Part shown: in pieces, positions 6,232 through 13,835 of the stretch
Position numbering within the stretch: position 1 is the first letter of the stretch
How the letters are laid out: each line of letters starts with the position of its first letter
Source of the DNA: Pseudomonadota bacterium
GTDB taxonomy: Bacteria; Pseudomonadota; Gammaproteobacteria; Xanthomonadales; Xanthomonadaceae
Assembly (NCBI GenBank): GCA_023399815.1
Contig: JAEWOJ010000024.1
Coordinates: 1-19,777 of the forward strand
DNA length: 19,777 bases
Reading direction: 5' to 3'
Translations under genes and position numbers: made by a program
The notes under the pieces: generated by a model
Database searches by the model: none
The model's input: the letters and a program-made list of their open reading frames with translations, nothing else
Told to the model about the DNA's origin: nothing

Positions 6232-6753
6232 ATGAAGCCAGATCATCGGGCTGTAGTGTTATGGCTATTGGCTTCACTGGGAGCAGTCGTTTTACTGTTC
6301 GTGCTTCTTTTTGATAGGTATTCCTACTATGACTATCATGAAGGGAAGTGCGAGGCAGGCTCTGTTGAGTTGGTCGTCAGTTTAGTCGGAAGCTTCGGTT
6401 CCGATCGGCCAAAAGAAAGATCGTCTCCTTACTATTTAAGAGTTGAGGTTGTTGGGGAGAAGAAGGGTCGTGTTGTTCTCAGTGAGGCTAGGCTGACCTC
6501 ATCGGAATCTAAGAAGAATGTTGATCTTGGTGGCATCAAGAGAGTTGAAGTAGCAAGGCAGGGTGACCTTGTTCCTGCGGTCGTGTATTTGGTGGACTCT
6601 CTCCGGTTGGAGTACGACGATTACGTGTTTGAGGGGGTGGTTGTCGCAGAGCCAATAGGCAGGAATGGCGCGGTTGCTTTTACATGTTCTTTGACTAGGA
6701 GTTATCGAGGTGAGTGGCGTATTCCTTTGTGGGATGCCTTGATGAGTGTTTAG
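6232..6753 (+). CDS. Membrane-anchored putative immunity protein for the copy C tip
   Basis: A 173-aa protein with one N-terminal transmembrane helix (residues about 8-28, VVLWLLASLGAVVLLFVLLF) and a tail of about 145 residues that probably lies in the periplasm. The tail is beta-rich, with VELVVSLVGSFGSD, YYLRVEVVGEKKGRVVLSE and LRLEYDDYVFEGVVVAEP, and has a single cysteine in each half (GKCEAG, FTCSLT) that could pair. A GGGAG lies 15-19 bases before the ATG. The position after the copy C tip and before a terminator at 6806 fits a cognate immunity gene; the topology suggests the toxin acts in or from the periplasm. No family is recognised. Confidence 0.55.
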   Translation: MKPDHRAVVLWLLASLGAVVLLFVLLFDRYSYYDYHEGKCEAGSVELVVSLVGSFGSDRPKERSSPYYLRVEVVGEKKGRVVLSEARLTSSESKKNVDLGGIKRVEVARQGDLVPAVVYLVDSLRLEYDDYVFEGVVVAEPIGRNGAVAFTCSLTRSYRGEWRIPLWDALMSV

Positions 6754-6805
6754 CCTACATAGGGGAGGCTTGACTCGCGCGGACGATGGTCGAACCATGA
6801 AACAG

Positions 6806-6826
6806 AAGGCCCGCATTGCGGGCCTT
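6806..6826. terminator. Module-end terminator hairpin
   Basis: Perfect 9-bp arms AAGGCCCGC / GCGGGCCTT around ATT, followed by GTCATT. The sequence before it (CATGAAACAG) is close to that before the hairpin at 3568 (CATGAAGCAC), so the two are copies of one element placed after immunity genes. Confidence 0.7.
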
Positions 6827-6870
6827 GTCATTACCCGGACGCGTCTGCGCCCGATCTCGAACGAGTTCCC

Positions 6871-7062
6871 GTGTGCCGCATTACCGTTCGCGTTATGGAG
6901 GAAGGTGGCGGAAGATCCAACTACATGCGAGTGGATGTCGAGGGAAAGGGGAGTGTTGATGCAGCTGGAAATCTCGCAAGTGATCCAAAGGTCACTCATA
7001 TACCAATCGACAAGAACTCGATTCAGACCTTGAAGGAGATCGTGGAAAAATGGACCAAGTAG
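6871..7062 (+). pseudogene. C-terminal tail of another Rhs-type toxin tip
   Basis: The frame is open from about 6763 to TAG at 7060-7062. The protein-like part begins around 6874: CRITVRVMEEGGGRSNYMRV, then VDAAGNLASDPKVTHIPID and ending IVEKWTK. It lacks a core and a credible start; the GTG at 6871 is arbitrary. The last 13 bases overlap the ATG of the following gene, the usual tip/immunity coupling. Its left edge lies just after the terminator of the previous module, so the toxin body was probably lost when the modules were joined. The activity is unknown. Confidence 0.5.
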
Positions 7063-7364
7063 AAATCTCAGATTTTAGCGGCCTCGACAGCTACTGGGGT
7101 GTCGAACTCTGTTCGATCCAGATTTTGATCAACCGCCTGGCATTGCGTTTCGAGCTAAAGTGGATGGACTCTGGAGAGCAGAATTCAAGATTTTTGACAT
7201 TTATCGGTCTTTCTAAGATGTCGTTATCTGGCATCTCGCTTGCTTCTGCTGAACGTATTGAGCTTATCTCGATTGCGGCACGCGAGGCTGACGGTATTGA
7301 GGTGTCGTGCGAAATATCGAATTTAGAAATGGATTTTAAATGCTCTGCGATTTTCGTCGGATAG
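7050..7364 (+). CDS. Putative immunity protein of the last tip module
   Basis: A 104-aa protein without signal peptide or membrane helix, so probably cytoplasmic. It contains SYWGVELCSIQILINRLALR near the N-terminus, a hydrophobic middle (FLTFIGLSKMSLSGISLASA) and READGIEVSCEISNLEMDF near the end. The ATG at 7050 lies inside the end of the toxin-tail frame (overlap 7050-7062), which implies translational coupling. The composition is AT-richer than the surrounding genome. I do not recognise the family; the immunity role is inferred from position alone. Confidence 0.55.
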   Translation: MDQVEISDFSGLDSYWGVELCSIQILINRLALRFELKWMDSGEQNSRFLTFIGLSKMSLSGISLASAERIELISIAAREADGIEVSCEISNLEMDFKCSAIFVG

Positions 7365-7451
7365 GCAGGCTGCCTGACACAAGCAGGCACGTCCTGGCTG
7401 CCGGCGCGCAGCAACTACAGCAGGAAACAAAGGTCAGATGCACTTTCTGAA

Positions 7452-7740
7452 GACAAAGACGCCTGTGGCAGTTGTGCAAAGCTATCGAGCCTGCTTGGAG
7501 CATGACCTACGACGGCCGCGACCGACCGCTGACGATGGCCTCGCCGCTGTACCCGGGCGAAGCGGCCTATGGAAATAAGGGTCAGAGTGCACCTTATGAA
7601 AGTGGCGACGCCTACCAACAGCTGTGCAAGACGATCGAGCCGGAGACGGTGAGCACGGTGATGGCCTGCGACGCGGCCGGCAACCTGAGCTGGTCGGCCA
7701 GCGGCCAGGTGCTGCCCTCGACCACGGCCTGCCGTAGCCT
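7452..7740 (+). pseudogene. Rhs core fragment D (upstream part of a core)
   Basis: The frame used by 7472-7762 carries Rhs-like YD-repeat sequence: MTYDGRDRPLTMASPLYPGE, then QQLCKTIEPET and CDAAGNLSWSASGQVLPSTT. It corresponds to a part of the core upstream of the ends seen in copies A to C. It has no start and is cut at about 7740, where sequence next to an IS3-family transposase remnant begins. A diverged 60-base segment occurs twice within it (7432-7492 and 7580-7642), and the second copy interrupts the YD-repeat pattern. It is certainly not functional by itself. Confidence 0.65.
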
Positions 7741-7762
7741 TCCCCGTCAAGTAGTGCATTAA

Positions 7763-7894
7763 TTAAGGAGAGGTTTCCCGCTCGCATTGCTGGCGATAGA
7801 CGCTCGGTGGCAGGTTGCCGAGCGACTCGTATGGGCGTTCGTCGTTGTAGCGCTGCAACCAGGCATCAGTGATCTCCGCGGGTTGATCCTGCGC
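7763..7894 (-). mobile_element. 3' remnant of an IS3-family transposase gene (orfB)
   Basis: On the minus strand the frame ending in TAA at 7765-7763 reads ITDAWLQRYNDERPYESLGN, LPPSVYRQQCERETSP. The block 'Y-N-x-x-R-P-H/Y-x-S-L-G-x-x-P-P-x-x-Y' is the characteristic C-terminus of IS3-family OrfB (DDE integrase core). Only about 40 codons remain; the catalytic residues and orfA are absent. Similarity stops near 7875-7895. The remnant forms the boundary between the Rhs array and the ordinary chromosome. The terminal inverted repeat cannot be fixed, but may lie in 7735-7760. Confidence 0.75.
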
Positions 7895-7956
7895 AAAGCC
7901 GGCCGCGACTGGTTCCCCTACGCTGTCTCCATCGACAACGGCACGGGGAGGGGACG

Positions 7957-8100
7957 ATGCATCCGATCTTGCGCGACATGCTGATGCAACCGGTGGGCTG
8001 GCTGACGATCTGCGGGGCCTTGATCATTCTGGGCATTCCGCTGTTCACGGTGTTCTTCATCCGTCGCAGGATGCGCGAGGAGCAGCGCGGCCGGCGCTGA
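7957..8100 (+). CDS. DUF3149-like small membrane protein
   Basis: A 47-aa protein starting MHPILRDMLMQPVGWLTICG and continuing with a hydrophobic helix (GALIILGIPLFTVFFI, residues about 20-35) and a basic end, RRRMREEQRGRR. The N-terminal 'M-x-P-x-x-x-D-x-L-x-x-P-x-G' pattern fits the small DUF3149 family found in proteobacteria, whose role is unknown. A strong ribosome-binding site (GGGGAGGGGAC) precedes the ATG at 7957. It is the first intact chromosomal gene after the IS remnant. The 60 bases before it may carry its promoter, but nothing clear is visible there. Confidence 0.65.
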   Translation: MHPILRDMLMQPVGWLTICGALIILGIPLFTVFFIRRRMREEQRGRR

Positions 8101-8186
8101 GCGGCCGGGCGGGACTGACGGCAGGGGCAGGCTCGGACGGGCTCGGCTAGGATGGCGCGATCCGTTCTGTCCACGACAGGAATTCC

Positions 8187-10412
8187 ATGCGCCCCTTGTT
8201 CCTCGCCCTCGCCATGATGCTCGCCACGCCCGCCGTCCACGCCGAAAAACTCACCCTGGAAGCCATCACCGGCAACGCGCCGCTGTCCGGGCCGACGCTG
8301 ATGAAGCCCAAGGTGGCGCCGGACGGCTCGCGCGTGACCTTCCTGCGCGGCAAGGACAGCGACCGCAACCAGCTGGACCTGTGGGAATACGACATCGCCA
8401 GCGGCCAGACCCGGCTGCTGGTCGATTCCAAGGTGGTGCTGCCCGGCACCGAGAACCTCAGCGACGAGGAGAAGGCGCGGCGCGAGCGCCAGCGCATCGC
8501 GGCGATGACCGGCATCGTCGACTACCAGTGGTCGCCCGACGCCAGGACGCTGCTGTTCCCGCTCGGCGGCGAGCTGTACCTGTACGACCTGGGCAAGCAG
8601 GGCCGCGAGGCGGTGCGCCAGCTCACCCACGGCGAGGGCTTCGCCACCGACCCGAAGATCTCGCCCAAAGGCGGTTTCGTCAGCTTCGTGCGCGACCGCA
8701 ACCTGTGGGTGATCGACCTGGCCAGCGGCAGGCAGGTGCAGCTGACCCGCGACGGCAGCGCCACGATTGCCAACGGCGTGGCCGAGTTCGTCGCCGACGA
8801 GGAGATGGACCGCCACACCGGCTACTGGTGGGCGCCGGACGATTCGGCTATCGCCTTTGCCCGCATCGACGAATCGCCGGTGCCGGTGCAGAAGCGCTAC
8901 GAGATGTATGCCGACCGCGTGGAGATGGTCGAGCAGCGCTATCCGGCCGCCGGCGACCGCAACGTACTGGTCAGGCTGGGCGTCGTCGCCCCGCGCGCCG
9001 ATGCCGCGCCGCAGTGGATCGACCTGGGCAAGGAACAGGACATCTACCTGGCCCGCGTCACCTGGCGCGATCCGCAGCGCCTGACCTTCCAGCGCCAGAG
9101 CCGCGACCAGAAGAAGCTGGAGCTGATCGAGGCCAACCTGGCCGACGGCAGGCAGCGCACGCTGGCGACCGAGACCGGCAAGACCTGGGTGCCGCTGCAT
9201 GGCAGCCTGCGTTTCCTCAAGGATGGCCGTTTCCTGTGGTCGTCCGAGCGCACCGGCTTCCAGCACCTGTACGTGGCCAATGCTGACGGCAGCAACCTGA
9301 CCGCGCTGACCTCGGGTAACTGGCCGGTCGACGAACTGCTGGCGGTGGATGAAGCCGCCGGCACCGTCTACTTCCGCGCCGGCGTCGAATCGCCGCTGCG
9401 CAGCGAGATCTACGCCGTGCCGCTGGCAGGTGGTACGCCGAAGAAGCTGTCGCAGGCCCCGGGCATGCACAGTGCTGCGTTCGCCAACAATGCCAGCGTC
9501 TACGTGGACAGCTGGTCCAACAGCACCACGCCGCCGCAGATCGAGCTGTACCGCGCCAACGGCGAGAAGATCGCCACGCTGCTGGACAACGACCTGGCCG
9601 ATCCGTCGCATCCATACGCGAAGTACCGCGACGCGCAGCTGCCGGTCGAGTACGGCACGCTCACCGCCGCCGACGGCCGGACCGGGCTGCACTACAGCCT
9701 GATCAAGCCGGCCGGCTTCGACCCGGCGAAGAAGTACCCGGTGGCGGTGTACGTGTATGGCGGCCCGGCGTCGCAGACCGTGACCGACAGCTGGCCCGGT
9801 CGCGGCGACCACCTGTTCAACCAGTACCTGGCGCAGCACGGCTACGTGGTGTTCTCGCTCGACAACCGCGGTACCCCGCGCCGTGGCCGCGATTTCGGCG
9901 GCGCGCTGTACGGCGTGCAGGGCACGGTGGAGGTGGCCGACCAGCTCAAGGGCGTGGAATGGCTGAAGCGGCAGCCGTGGGTGGATGGCGCGCGCATCGG
10001 CGTGCAGGGCTGGTCCAACGGCGGCTACATGACCCTGATGCTGCTGGCCAAGGCCTCCGACCAGTACGCCTGCGGCGTGGCCGGCGCGCCGGTCACCGAC
10101 TGGGGCCTGTACGACACGCACTACACCGAGCGCTACATGAACCTGCCGGCCGCCAACCCGGACGGCTACCGCGAGGCGCGCATCCTCAGCCACATCGGCG
10201 GGCTCACCTCGCCGCTGCTGCTGATCCACGGCATGGCCGACGACAACGTGCTGTTCTCCAACTCCACCAGCCTGATGAGCGCCCTGCAGAAGCGCGGCCA
10301 GCCGTTCGAGCTGATGACCTACCCGGGCGCCAAGCACGGCCTGTCCGGCAGCAACGCGCTGCACCGCTACCGCGTCGCCGAGAACTTCCTCGCGCGCTGC
10401 CTCACGCCCTGA
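8187..10412 (+). CDS. Dipeptidyl peptidase IV-like serine peptidase (S9 family)
   Basis: A 741-aa periplasmic peptidase with a signal peptide (residues 1-19, cleavage after VHA). An N-terminal beta-propeller (about 25-480) precedes an alpha/beta-hydrolase domain (about 500-741). The catalytic triad is visible: Ser610 in GWSNGGYM, Asp685 in GMADDNV and His717 in AKHGLSG. The DEEMDR motif in the propeller supplies Glu205-Glu206, the pair that binds the free N-terminus of the substrate in DPP IV, so removal of N-terminal X-Pro (or X-Ala) dipeptides is likely. The usual Tyr in GWSYGGYM is Asn here, a mild variation. The start at 8187 has AGGA eleven to eight bases upstream, and TAGGAT at 8148 may be the -10. 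Such enzymes help use proline-rich peptides in Xanthomonadaceae. Confidence 0.93.
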   Translation: MRPLFLALAMMLATPAVHAEKLTLEAITGNAPLSGPTLMKPKVAPDGSRVTFLRGKDSDRNQLDLWEYDIASGQTRLLVDSKVVLPGTENLSDEEKARRERQRIAAMTGIVDYQWSPDARTLLFPLGGELYLYDLGKQGREAVRQLTHGEGFATDPKISPKGGFVSFVRDRNLWVIDLASGRQVQLTRDGSATIANGVAEFVADEEMDRHTGYWWAPDDSAIAFARIDESPVPVQKRYEMYADRVEMVEQRYPAAGDRNVLVRLGVVAPRADAAPQWIDLGKEQDIYLARVTWRDPQRLTFQRQSRDQKKLELIEANLADGRQRTLATETGKTWVPLHGSLRFLKDGRFLWSSERTGFQHLYVANADGSNLTALTSGNWPVDELLAVDEAAGTVYFRAGVESPLRSEIYAVPLAGGTPKKLSQAPGMHSAAFANNASVYVDSWSNSTTPPQIELYRANGEKIATLLDNDLADPSHPYAKYRDAQLPVEYGTLTAADGRTGLHYSLIKPAGFDPAKKYPVAVYVYGGPASQTVTDSWPGRGDHLFNQYLAQHGYVVFSLDNRGTPRRGRDFGGALYGVQGTVEVADQLKGVEWLKRQPWVDGARIGVQGWSNGGYMTLMLLAKASDQYACGVAGAPVTDWGLYDTHYTERYMNLPAANPDGYREARILSHIGGLTSPLLLIHGMADDNVLFSNSTSLMSALQKRGQPFELMTYPGAKHGLSGSNALHRYRVAENFLARCLTP

Positions 10413-10431
10413 GCGGACGCGGAGGACACGG

Positions 10432-10917
10432 ATGTCGTCGCTGCCACCGCCGTTGCCGGGTGCGGGATCGCCCGGCCGGCCGCCGCGCAACTGGCTGCAG
10501 CGCAACCTGCGCTGGGCGCTGCCGCTGTTGGTGGTGCTGATCGTCGCCGGCTGGGCGTTGAGCAGCTGGATGGGCCTGCGGCAGATGGCCACCCGGCTGG
10601 AAGGCAGCGAGCCCTACCGCGAGGCGATGGCGCGCGCCGGCCACGATCCCGAGGTGGAAGCCGCGCTCGGCCATCCGCTGCGGGCCAAGCCGTTTCCGTT
10701 CGGCAGCATCAGCCAGTTCGGCGAGGGCGGCAATGCCTCGCTGGTGATCCGCATCCAGGGGCCGCGTGGCAGCGGCAAGCTCGACGTGCGGGGGCAGCGC
10801 AGCGATGGCCGCTGGTTCTACGAGCGCATGCGAGCCGACCTGCCGGGCCGCCACGTGCCGGTGGACCTGCGCGACGCGCGCGACCGTGACTGCGCGCTCC
10901 TGTCGCGCTGCCGCTGA
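10432..10917 (+). CDS. Coa1-like membrane-anchored protein
   Basis: A 161-aa protein: a Pro/Gly-rich cytoplasmic N-terminus, a transmembrane helix near residues 28-46 (WALPLLVVLIVAGWALSSW), then an extracytoplasmic domain. The domain has SEPYREAMARAGHDPEVEAA, LGHPL, and later IRIQGPRGSGKLDVRGQR followed by DGRWFYERM. This 'S-x-x-Y-x-x-A-x ... A-L-G-x-P-l ... G-P-x-G-x-G-x-l ... W' pattern is that of bacterial proteins annotated as cytochrome c oxidase assembly factor 1 (Coa1) family; whether they assist oxidase assembly in bacteria is not established. It starts 19 bases after the peptidase stop with GGAGG upstream, so the two could be cotranscribed. Confidence 0.75.
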   Translation: MSSLPPPLPGAGSPGRPPRNWLQRNLRWALPLLVVLIVAGWALSSWMGLRQMATRLEGSEPYREAMARAGHDPEVEAALGHPLRAKPFPFGSISQFGEGGNASLVIRIQGPRGSGKLDVRGQRSDGRWFYERMRADLPGRHVPVDLRDARDRDCALLSRCR

Positions 10918-11010
10918 CCGCCAGGGCCACGGCTCAGGAGCTTTCGGAGGGCTCTTTACCGGATTGCCTTGGCAGCCGGGGCGCTCGGCATTCCGGAACG
11001 CTGGCGCACC

Positions 11011-11433
11011 CTAGCGCGAGGCGTCCGGCGGCACCCAGATCGCCACGCCCGCGGCCCGCTTCTGCTGGGTCGGGATGCCCACGCTCAGGCCGCCGCCGGT
11101 ATGCCGGCCATAACTGCCGGCGCCGACCGACATGCCCACCGGCGAACCGCCGGCGCCCACGCCCATCAGGATCACGCCGTTGGCGCCAAGGGCCGCCGCC
11201 TCGCGCTTGAGCCGGGCGATGGCCGCGTCGGTCTGGCCCTGGGTGCCGAAGCCGACCGCGCTGGAGGACTCCAGCTGGGCGATTTCGACCGAACCGGCCG
11301 GCGGGGTGGAGTAGACCTGCACCGTGGCCGGGTCCACCGGCGCGCGTGCCTGGCCGAGCATGACCCTGGACGTGCTGGCGCAGCCGCCGGCGGCCAGGGC
11401 GATGCCCAGTGCGATGGCGAGCGGGAATTTCAT
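11011..11433 (-). CDS. Lipoprotein, RcsF/DUF4156-like
   Basis: A 140-aa protein with a lipoprotein signal peptide: hydrophobic residues 5-16, then GGC with Cys18 as the lipidation site, so it is probably in the outer membrane. The core reads VQVYSTPPAGSVEIAQLESS, then DAAIARLKREAAALGANGV. Surface-sensing RcsF and the DUF4156/YbjQ-like lipoproteins share this 'V-x-x-Y ... A-x-L-K-x-x-A-x-x-x-G-A-N' arrangement. The C-terminal part is Gly-rich and ends AGVAIWVPP. GGGAG lies 13-9 bases before the ATG. It is read divergently from the small membrane gene at 11574, so the 140-base gap holds both promoters. The specific role is unknown. Confidence 0.75.
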   Translation of the reverse strand: MKFPLAIALGIALAAGGCASTSRVMLGQARAPVDPATVQVYSTPPAGSVEIAQLESSSAVGFGTQGQTDAAIARLKREAAALGANGVILMGVGAGGSPVGMSVGAGSYGRHTGGGLSVGIPTQQKRAAGVAIWVPPDASR

Positions 11434-11573
11434 GGTTTCACTCCCGGGACGGTGGTGGATGGATGATCGGCGGCTGCGCGTGAATCGACCGCGAACCGGC
11501 GCCTGCCGGGACGATACTTGATCGCCGGCGTTTCCGGGCTATCGTGCGCGCAGTAACCAATGGAGGTAGAGAC

Positions 11574-11822
11574 ATGGGGCTGATCAGTCTTGTCTGGGGC
11601 ATCGCGGCGCTGCTGTGGATGGTGTTGGCCTTCATCCCGTTGCTGGGCTGGGGCAACTGGTTCCTGATTCCGTTCGCCGCGGTCGGCGCGATCATCGCCG
11701 CCATCGGCCTGCTGCTGACCCGTGCCGGCAACCGCGGCCGCGCCAAGGCCGGGCTGCTGCTCAACGTGGCCGTGATCGTGGTCGGCGTGATCCGCCTGAG
11801 CCTGGGCGGCGGCTTCATCTGA
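11574..11822 (+). CDS. Small hydrophobic membrane protein
   Basis: An 82-aa protein with three hydrophobic segments: residues 2-24 (LVWGIAALLWMVLAFIPLLG), about 28-48 (FLIPFAAVGAIIAAIGLLL) and 60-76 (LLLNVAVIVVGVIRLSL), with a short basic loop AGNRGRAK between the last two. The ATG at 11574 is chosen because GGAGG precedes it by six bases; an earlier in-frame start at 11544 would add ten polar residues without a binding site. Similar small proteins are common next to housekeeping genes; no function can be given. Confidence 0.75.
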   Translation: MGLISLVWGIAALLWMVLAFIPLLGWGNWFLIPFAAVGAIIAAIGLLLTRAGNRGRAKAGLLLNVAVIVVGVIRLSLGGGFI

Positions 11823-11902
11823 TCCGCACGGCGTAGAATGACGGGCCCCGCCGGCGGCATGGTCCGGCGCCCAAGGCCCGCAGCAGGCGCGACACCCCAC
11901 CG

Positions 11903-12817
11903 ATGATCATCCGACCCCGTCTCCGCGGCTGGCAGTTGCTGTACATCATGCGCGGTTCGATCGTGCCGGACATCGCGCCGCGGGTGCTCACCATCGGCGG
12001 GCTGGCGGTGGTCGCGACCACGCTGGCCGAACTGTGGCACCCCTTCGCCGCCGGCGGCCTGGCGGTGGCGCCGTTCACCCTGCTGGGGCTGGTGCTGTCG
12101 ATCTTCCTGAGCTTCCGCAACAACGCCTGCCACGAGCGCTGGTGGGAAGGGCGCAAGCTGTGGGGGCACCTGCTGATCGAGGCGCGCAGCTTCGCCCGCC
12201 TTGCCGGCGCGCTGCTGCCGGGCGATGCGGCATTGCGGCGGCGGGTGTCGCGGCCGCTGATCGGTTTCACCCATGCGCTGGCCGCGCACCTGCGCGGGCG
12301 CGAGGAGATCGCCGCCGCCGCGCCGTGGCTGGAGTCGGACCAGCTCGCTGCATTCGACCGGCACAACGTACCCGACGGCCTGCTGGCGCTGGTGGCCGCC
12401 GAACTGGCCGCGCCGCTGCGCGACGGCAAGCTCGATCCCTATCTGTACGGCCGTTTCGAGACCCACCTGCACGCGCTGGCGTCGGTGCAGGGCGCCTGCG
12501 AGCGCATCGCCGGCACGCCGCTGCCGTTCGCCTACACCCTGCTGCTGCACCGCTGCGTGTGGCTGTTCTGCGTGCTGCTGCCGTTCGGCCTGGCCGGTGC
12601 GCTGGGCTGGGCCACGCCGGTGGTGTCGATGCTGCTGGCCTATGCGTTCTTCGGCCTGGATCAGGTGGGCGAGGAACTGGAAGAGCCCTTCGGGCTGGAG
12701 CCCAACGACCTGCCGCTGGACGCGATGGTGCGCACCGTCGAGATCGACGTGCTCGACGCGCTGGGCGAACACCCGCTGCCCGAGCCGCTGCAACCGCAGG
12801 GCTACCTGCTGCATTAG
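11903..12817 (+). CDS. Bestrophin-like anion channel family protein
   Basis: A 304-aa inner-membrane protein of the bestrophin/YneE family, which form pentameric chloride-type channels. Typical features are the N-terminal RGSIVPDIAPRVL, hydrophobic segments near 25-45 and 53-70, the block FRNNACHERWWEGRKLWG at about 72-89, and later hydrophobic segments near 205-255 followed by GLDQVGEELEEPFGLEPNDL. The last block is the usual end signature of the family. It begins 80 bases after the small membrane gene; TAGAAT at 11834-11839 could be a -10 element. The physiological substrate in bacteria is not established. It is followed 27 bases later by hemB. Confidence 0.88.
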   Translation: MIIRPRLRGWQLLYIMRGSIVPDIAPRVLTIGGLAVVATTLAELWHPFAAGGLAVAPFTLLGLVLSIFLSFRNNACHERWWEGRKLWGHLLIEARSFARLAGALLPGDAALRRRVSRPLIGFTHALAAHLRGREEIAAAAPWLESDQLAAFDRHNVPDGLLALVAAELAAPLRDGKLDPYLYGRFETHLHALASVQGACERIAGTPLPFAYTLLLHRCVWLFCVLLPFGLAGALGWATPVVSMLLAYAFFGLDQVGEELEEPFGLEPNDLPLDAMVRTVEIDVLDALGEHPLPEPLQPQGYLLH

Positions 12818-12844
12818 CCATTCCCCCGCATCCGGAGTACCGCC

Positions 12845-13834
12845 ATGTTCCATCCCCGTTACCGCCCGCGCCGCATGCGCCACGACGCGTTCTCGCGCCG
12901 GCTGATGCGCGAGAACACGTTCACCGCCGACGACCTGATCTGGCCGGTGTTCGTGCATGAACTGGCCGGCCGCGCGCCGGTGGCGTCGATGCCGGGCGTG
13001 GAGCGCCTGTCCATCGACGAACTGCTGCGCGAGGCCGAGCAGGCGCTGGAACTGGGCGTGCCGGTGATCGACCTGTTCCCGGTGGTCGATCCGTCGTGCA
13101 AGTCGCTGGACGCGGCCGAGGCCTGGAACCCGGACGGCCTGGCCCAGCGTGCAATACGCGCGCTCAAGCAGCGCTTCCCCGAACTGGGGGTGATGACCGA
13201 CGTGGCGCTGGACCCGTTCACCGTGCACGGCCAGGACGGCATCATCGACGCGCGCGGCTACGTGCTCAACGACATCACCGTCGAGGCGCTGGTGAAGCAG
13301 TCGCTGTCGCATGCCGACGCCGGCGTGGACATCGTCTCGCCCTCGGACATGATGGATGGCCGCATCGGCGCGATCCGCCAGGCGCTGGACGACGCCGGCC
13401 ACATCAACACCCGCATCATGGCCTATTCGGCCAAGTACGCCTCGGCGTTCTACGGCCCGTTCCGCGACGCGCTGGGCAGCGCCGGCAACCTCGGCAAGGC
13501 CGACAAGCACACCTACCAGATGGACCCGGCCAACAGCGACGAGGCGCTGCGCGAGATCGCGCTGGACCTGGAGGAAGGCGCGGACATGGTGATGGTCAAG
13601 CCGGGCATGCCGTACCTGGACGTGGTGTACCGGGTGAAGCAGGAATTCGGCGTGCCGACCTTCGCGTACCACGTCAGCGGCGAGTACGCGATGCTCAAGG
13701 CGGCCGCCGCCAATGGCTGGCTGGACGAACGCCGCTGCGTGATGGAGACGATGATCGGCTTCAAGCGCGCCGGCGCCGACGGCGTGCTGACCTACTACGC
13801 GCCGCAGATCGCGCGCTGGCTGCGGGAGGGCTGA
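12845..13834 (+). CDS. hemB: Delta-aminolevulinic acid dehydratase (porphobilinogen synthase)
   Basis: This 329-aa cytoplasmic enzyme joins two 5-aminolevulinate molecules into porphobilinogen, the second step of the C5 haem pathway. Both active-site lysines are present: Lys197 in YSAKYASAFYGPFR and Lys252 in MVMVKPGMPYLDVV, the latter being the Schiff-base residue. The metal-binding stretch reads TDVALDPFTVHGQDG, which is the aspartate-rich magnesium type (as in Pseudomonas) and not the three-cysteine zinc type. Length and N-terminus (RPRRMRHDAFSRRLMRENTF) are normal. GGAG precedes the ATG by nine bases. The SHOCT gene starts one base after the stop, implying cotranscription. Confidence 0.97.
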   Translation: MFHPRYRPRRMRHDAFSRRLMRENTFTADDLIWPVFVHELAGRAPVASMPGVERLSIDELLREAEQALELGVPVIDLFPVVDPSCKSLDAAEAWNPDGLAQRAIRALKQRFPELGVMTDVALDPFTVHGQDGIIDARGYVLNDITVEALVKQSLSHADAGVDIVSPSDMMDGRIGAIRQALDDAGHINTRIMAYSAKYASAFYGPFRDALGSAGNLGKADKHTYQMDPANSDEALREIALDLEEGADMVMVKPGMPYLDVVYRVKQEFGVPTFAYHVSGEYAMLKAAAANGWLDERRCVMETMIGFKRAGADGVLTYYAPQIARWLREG

Positions 13835-13835
13835 G

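Noticed and set aside
7866..10592. Very long antisense open frame (about 900 codons) opposite the S9 peptidase gene
   Set aside because: Composition is that of a GC-rich shadow frame (Arg/His/Gly/Val-rich, no domain), while the plus strand has a complete catalytic triad and signal peptide.
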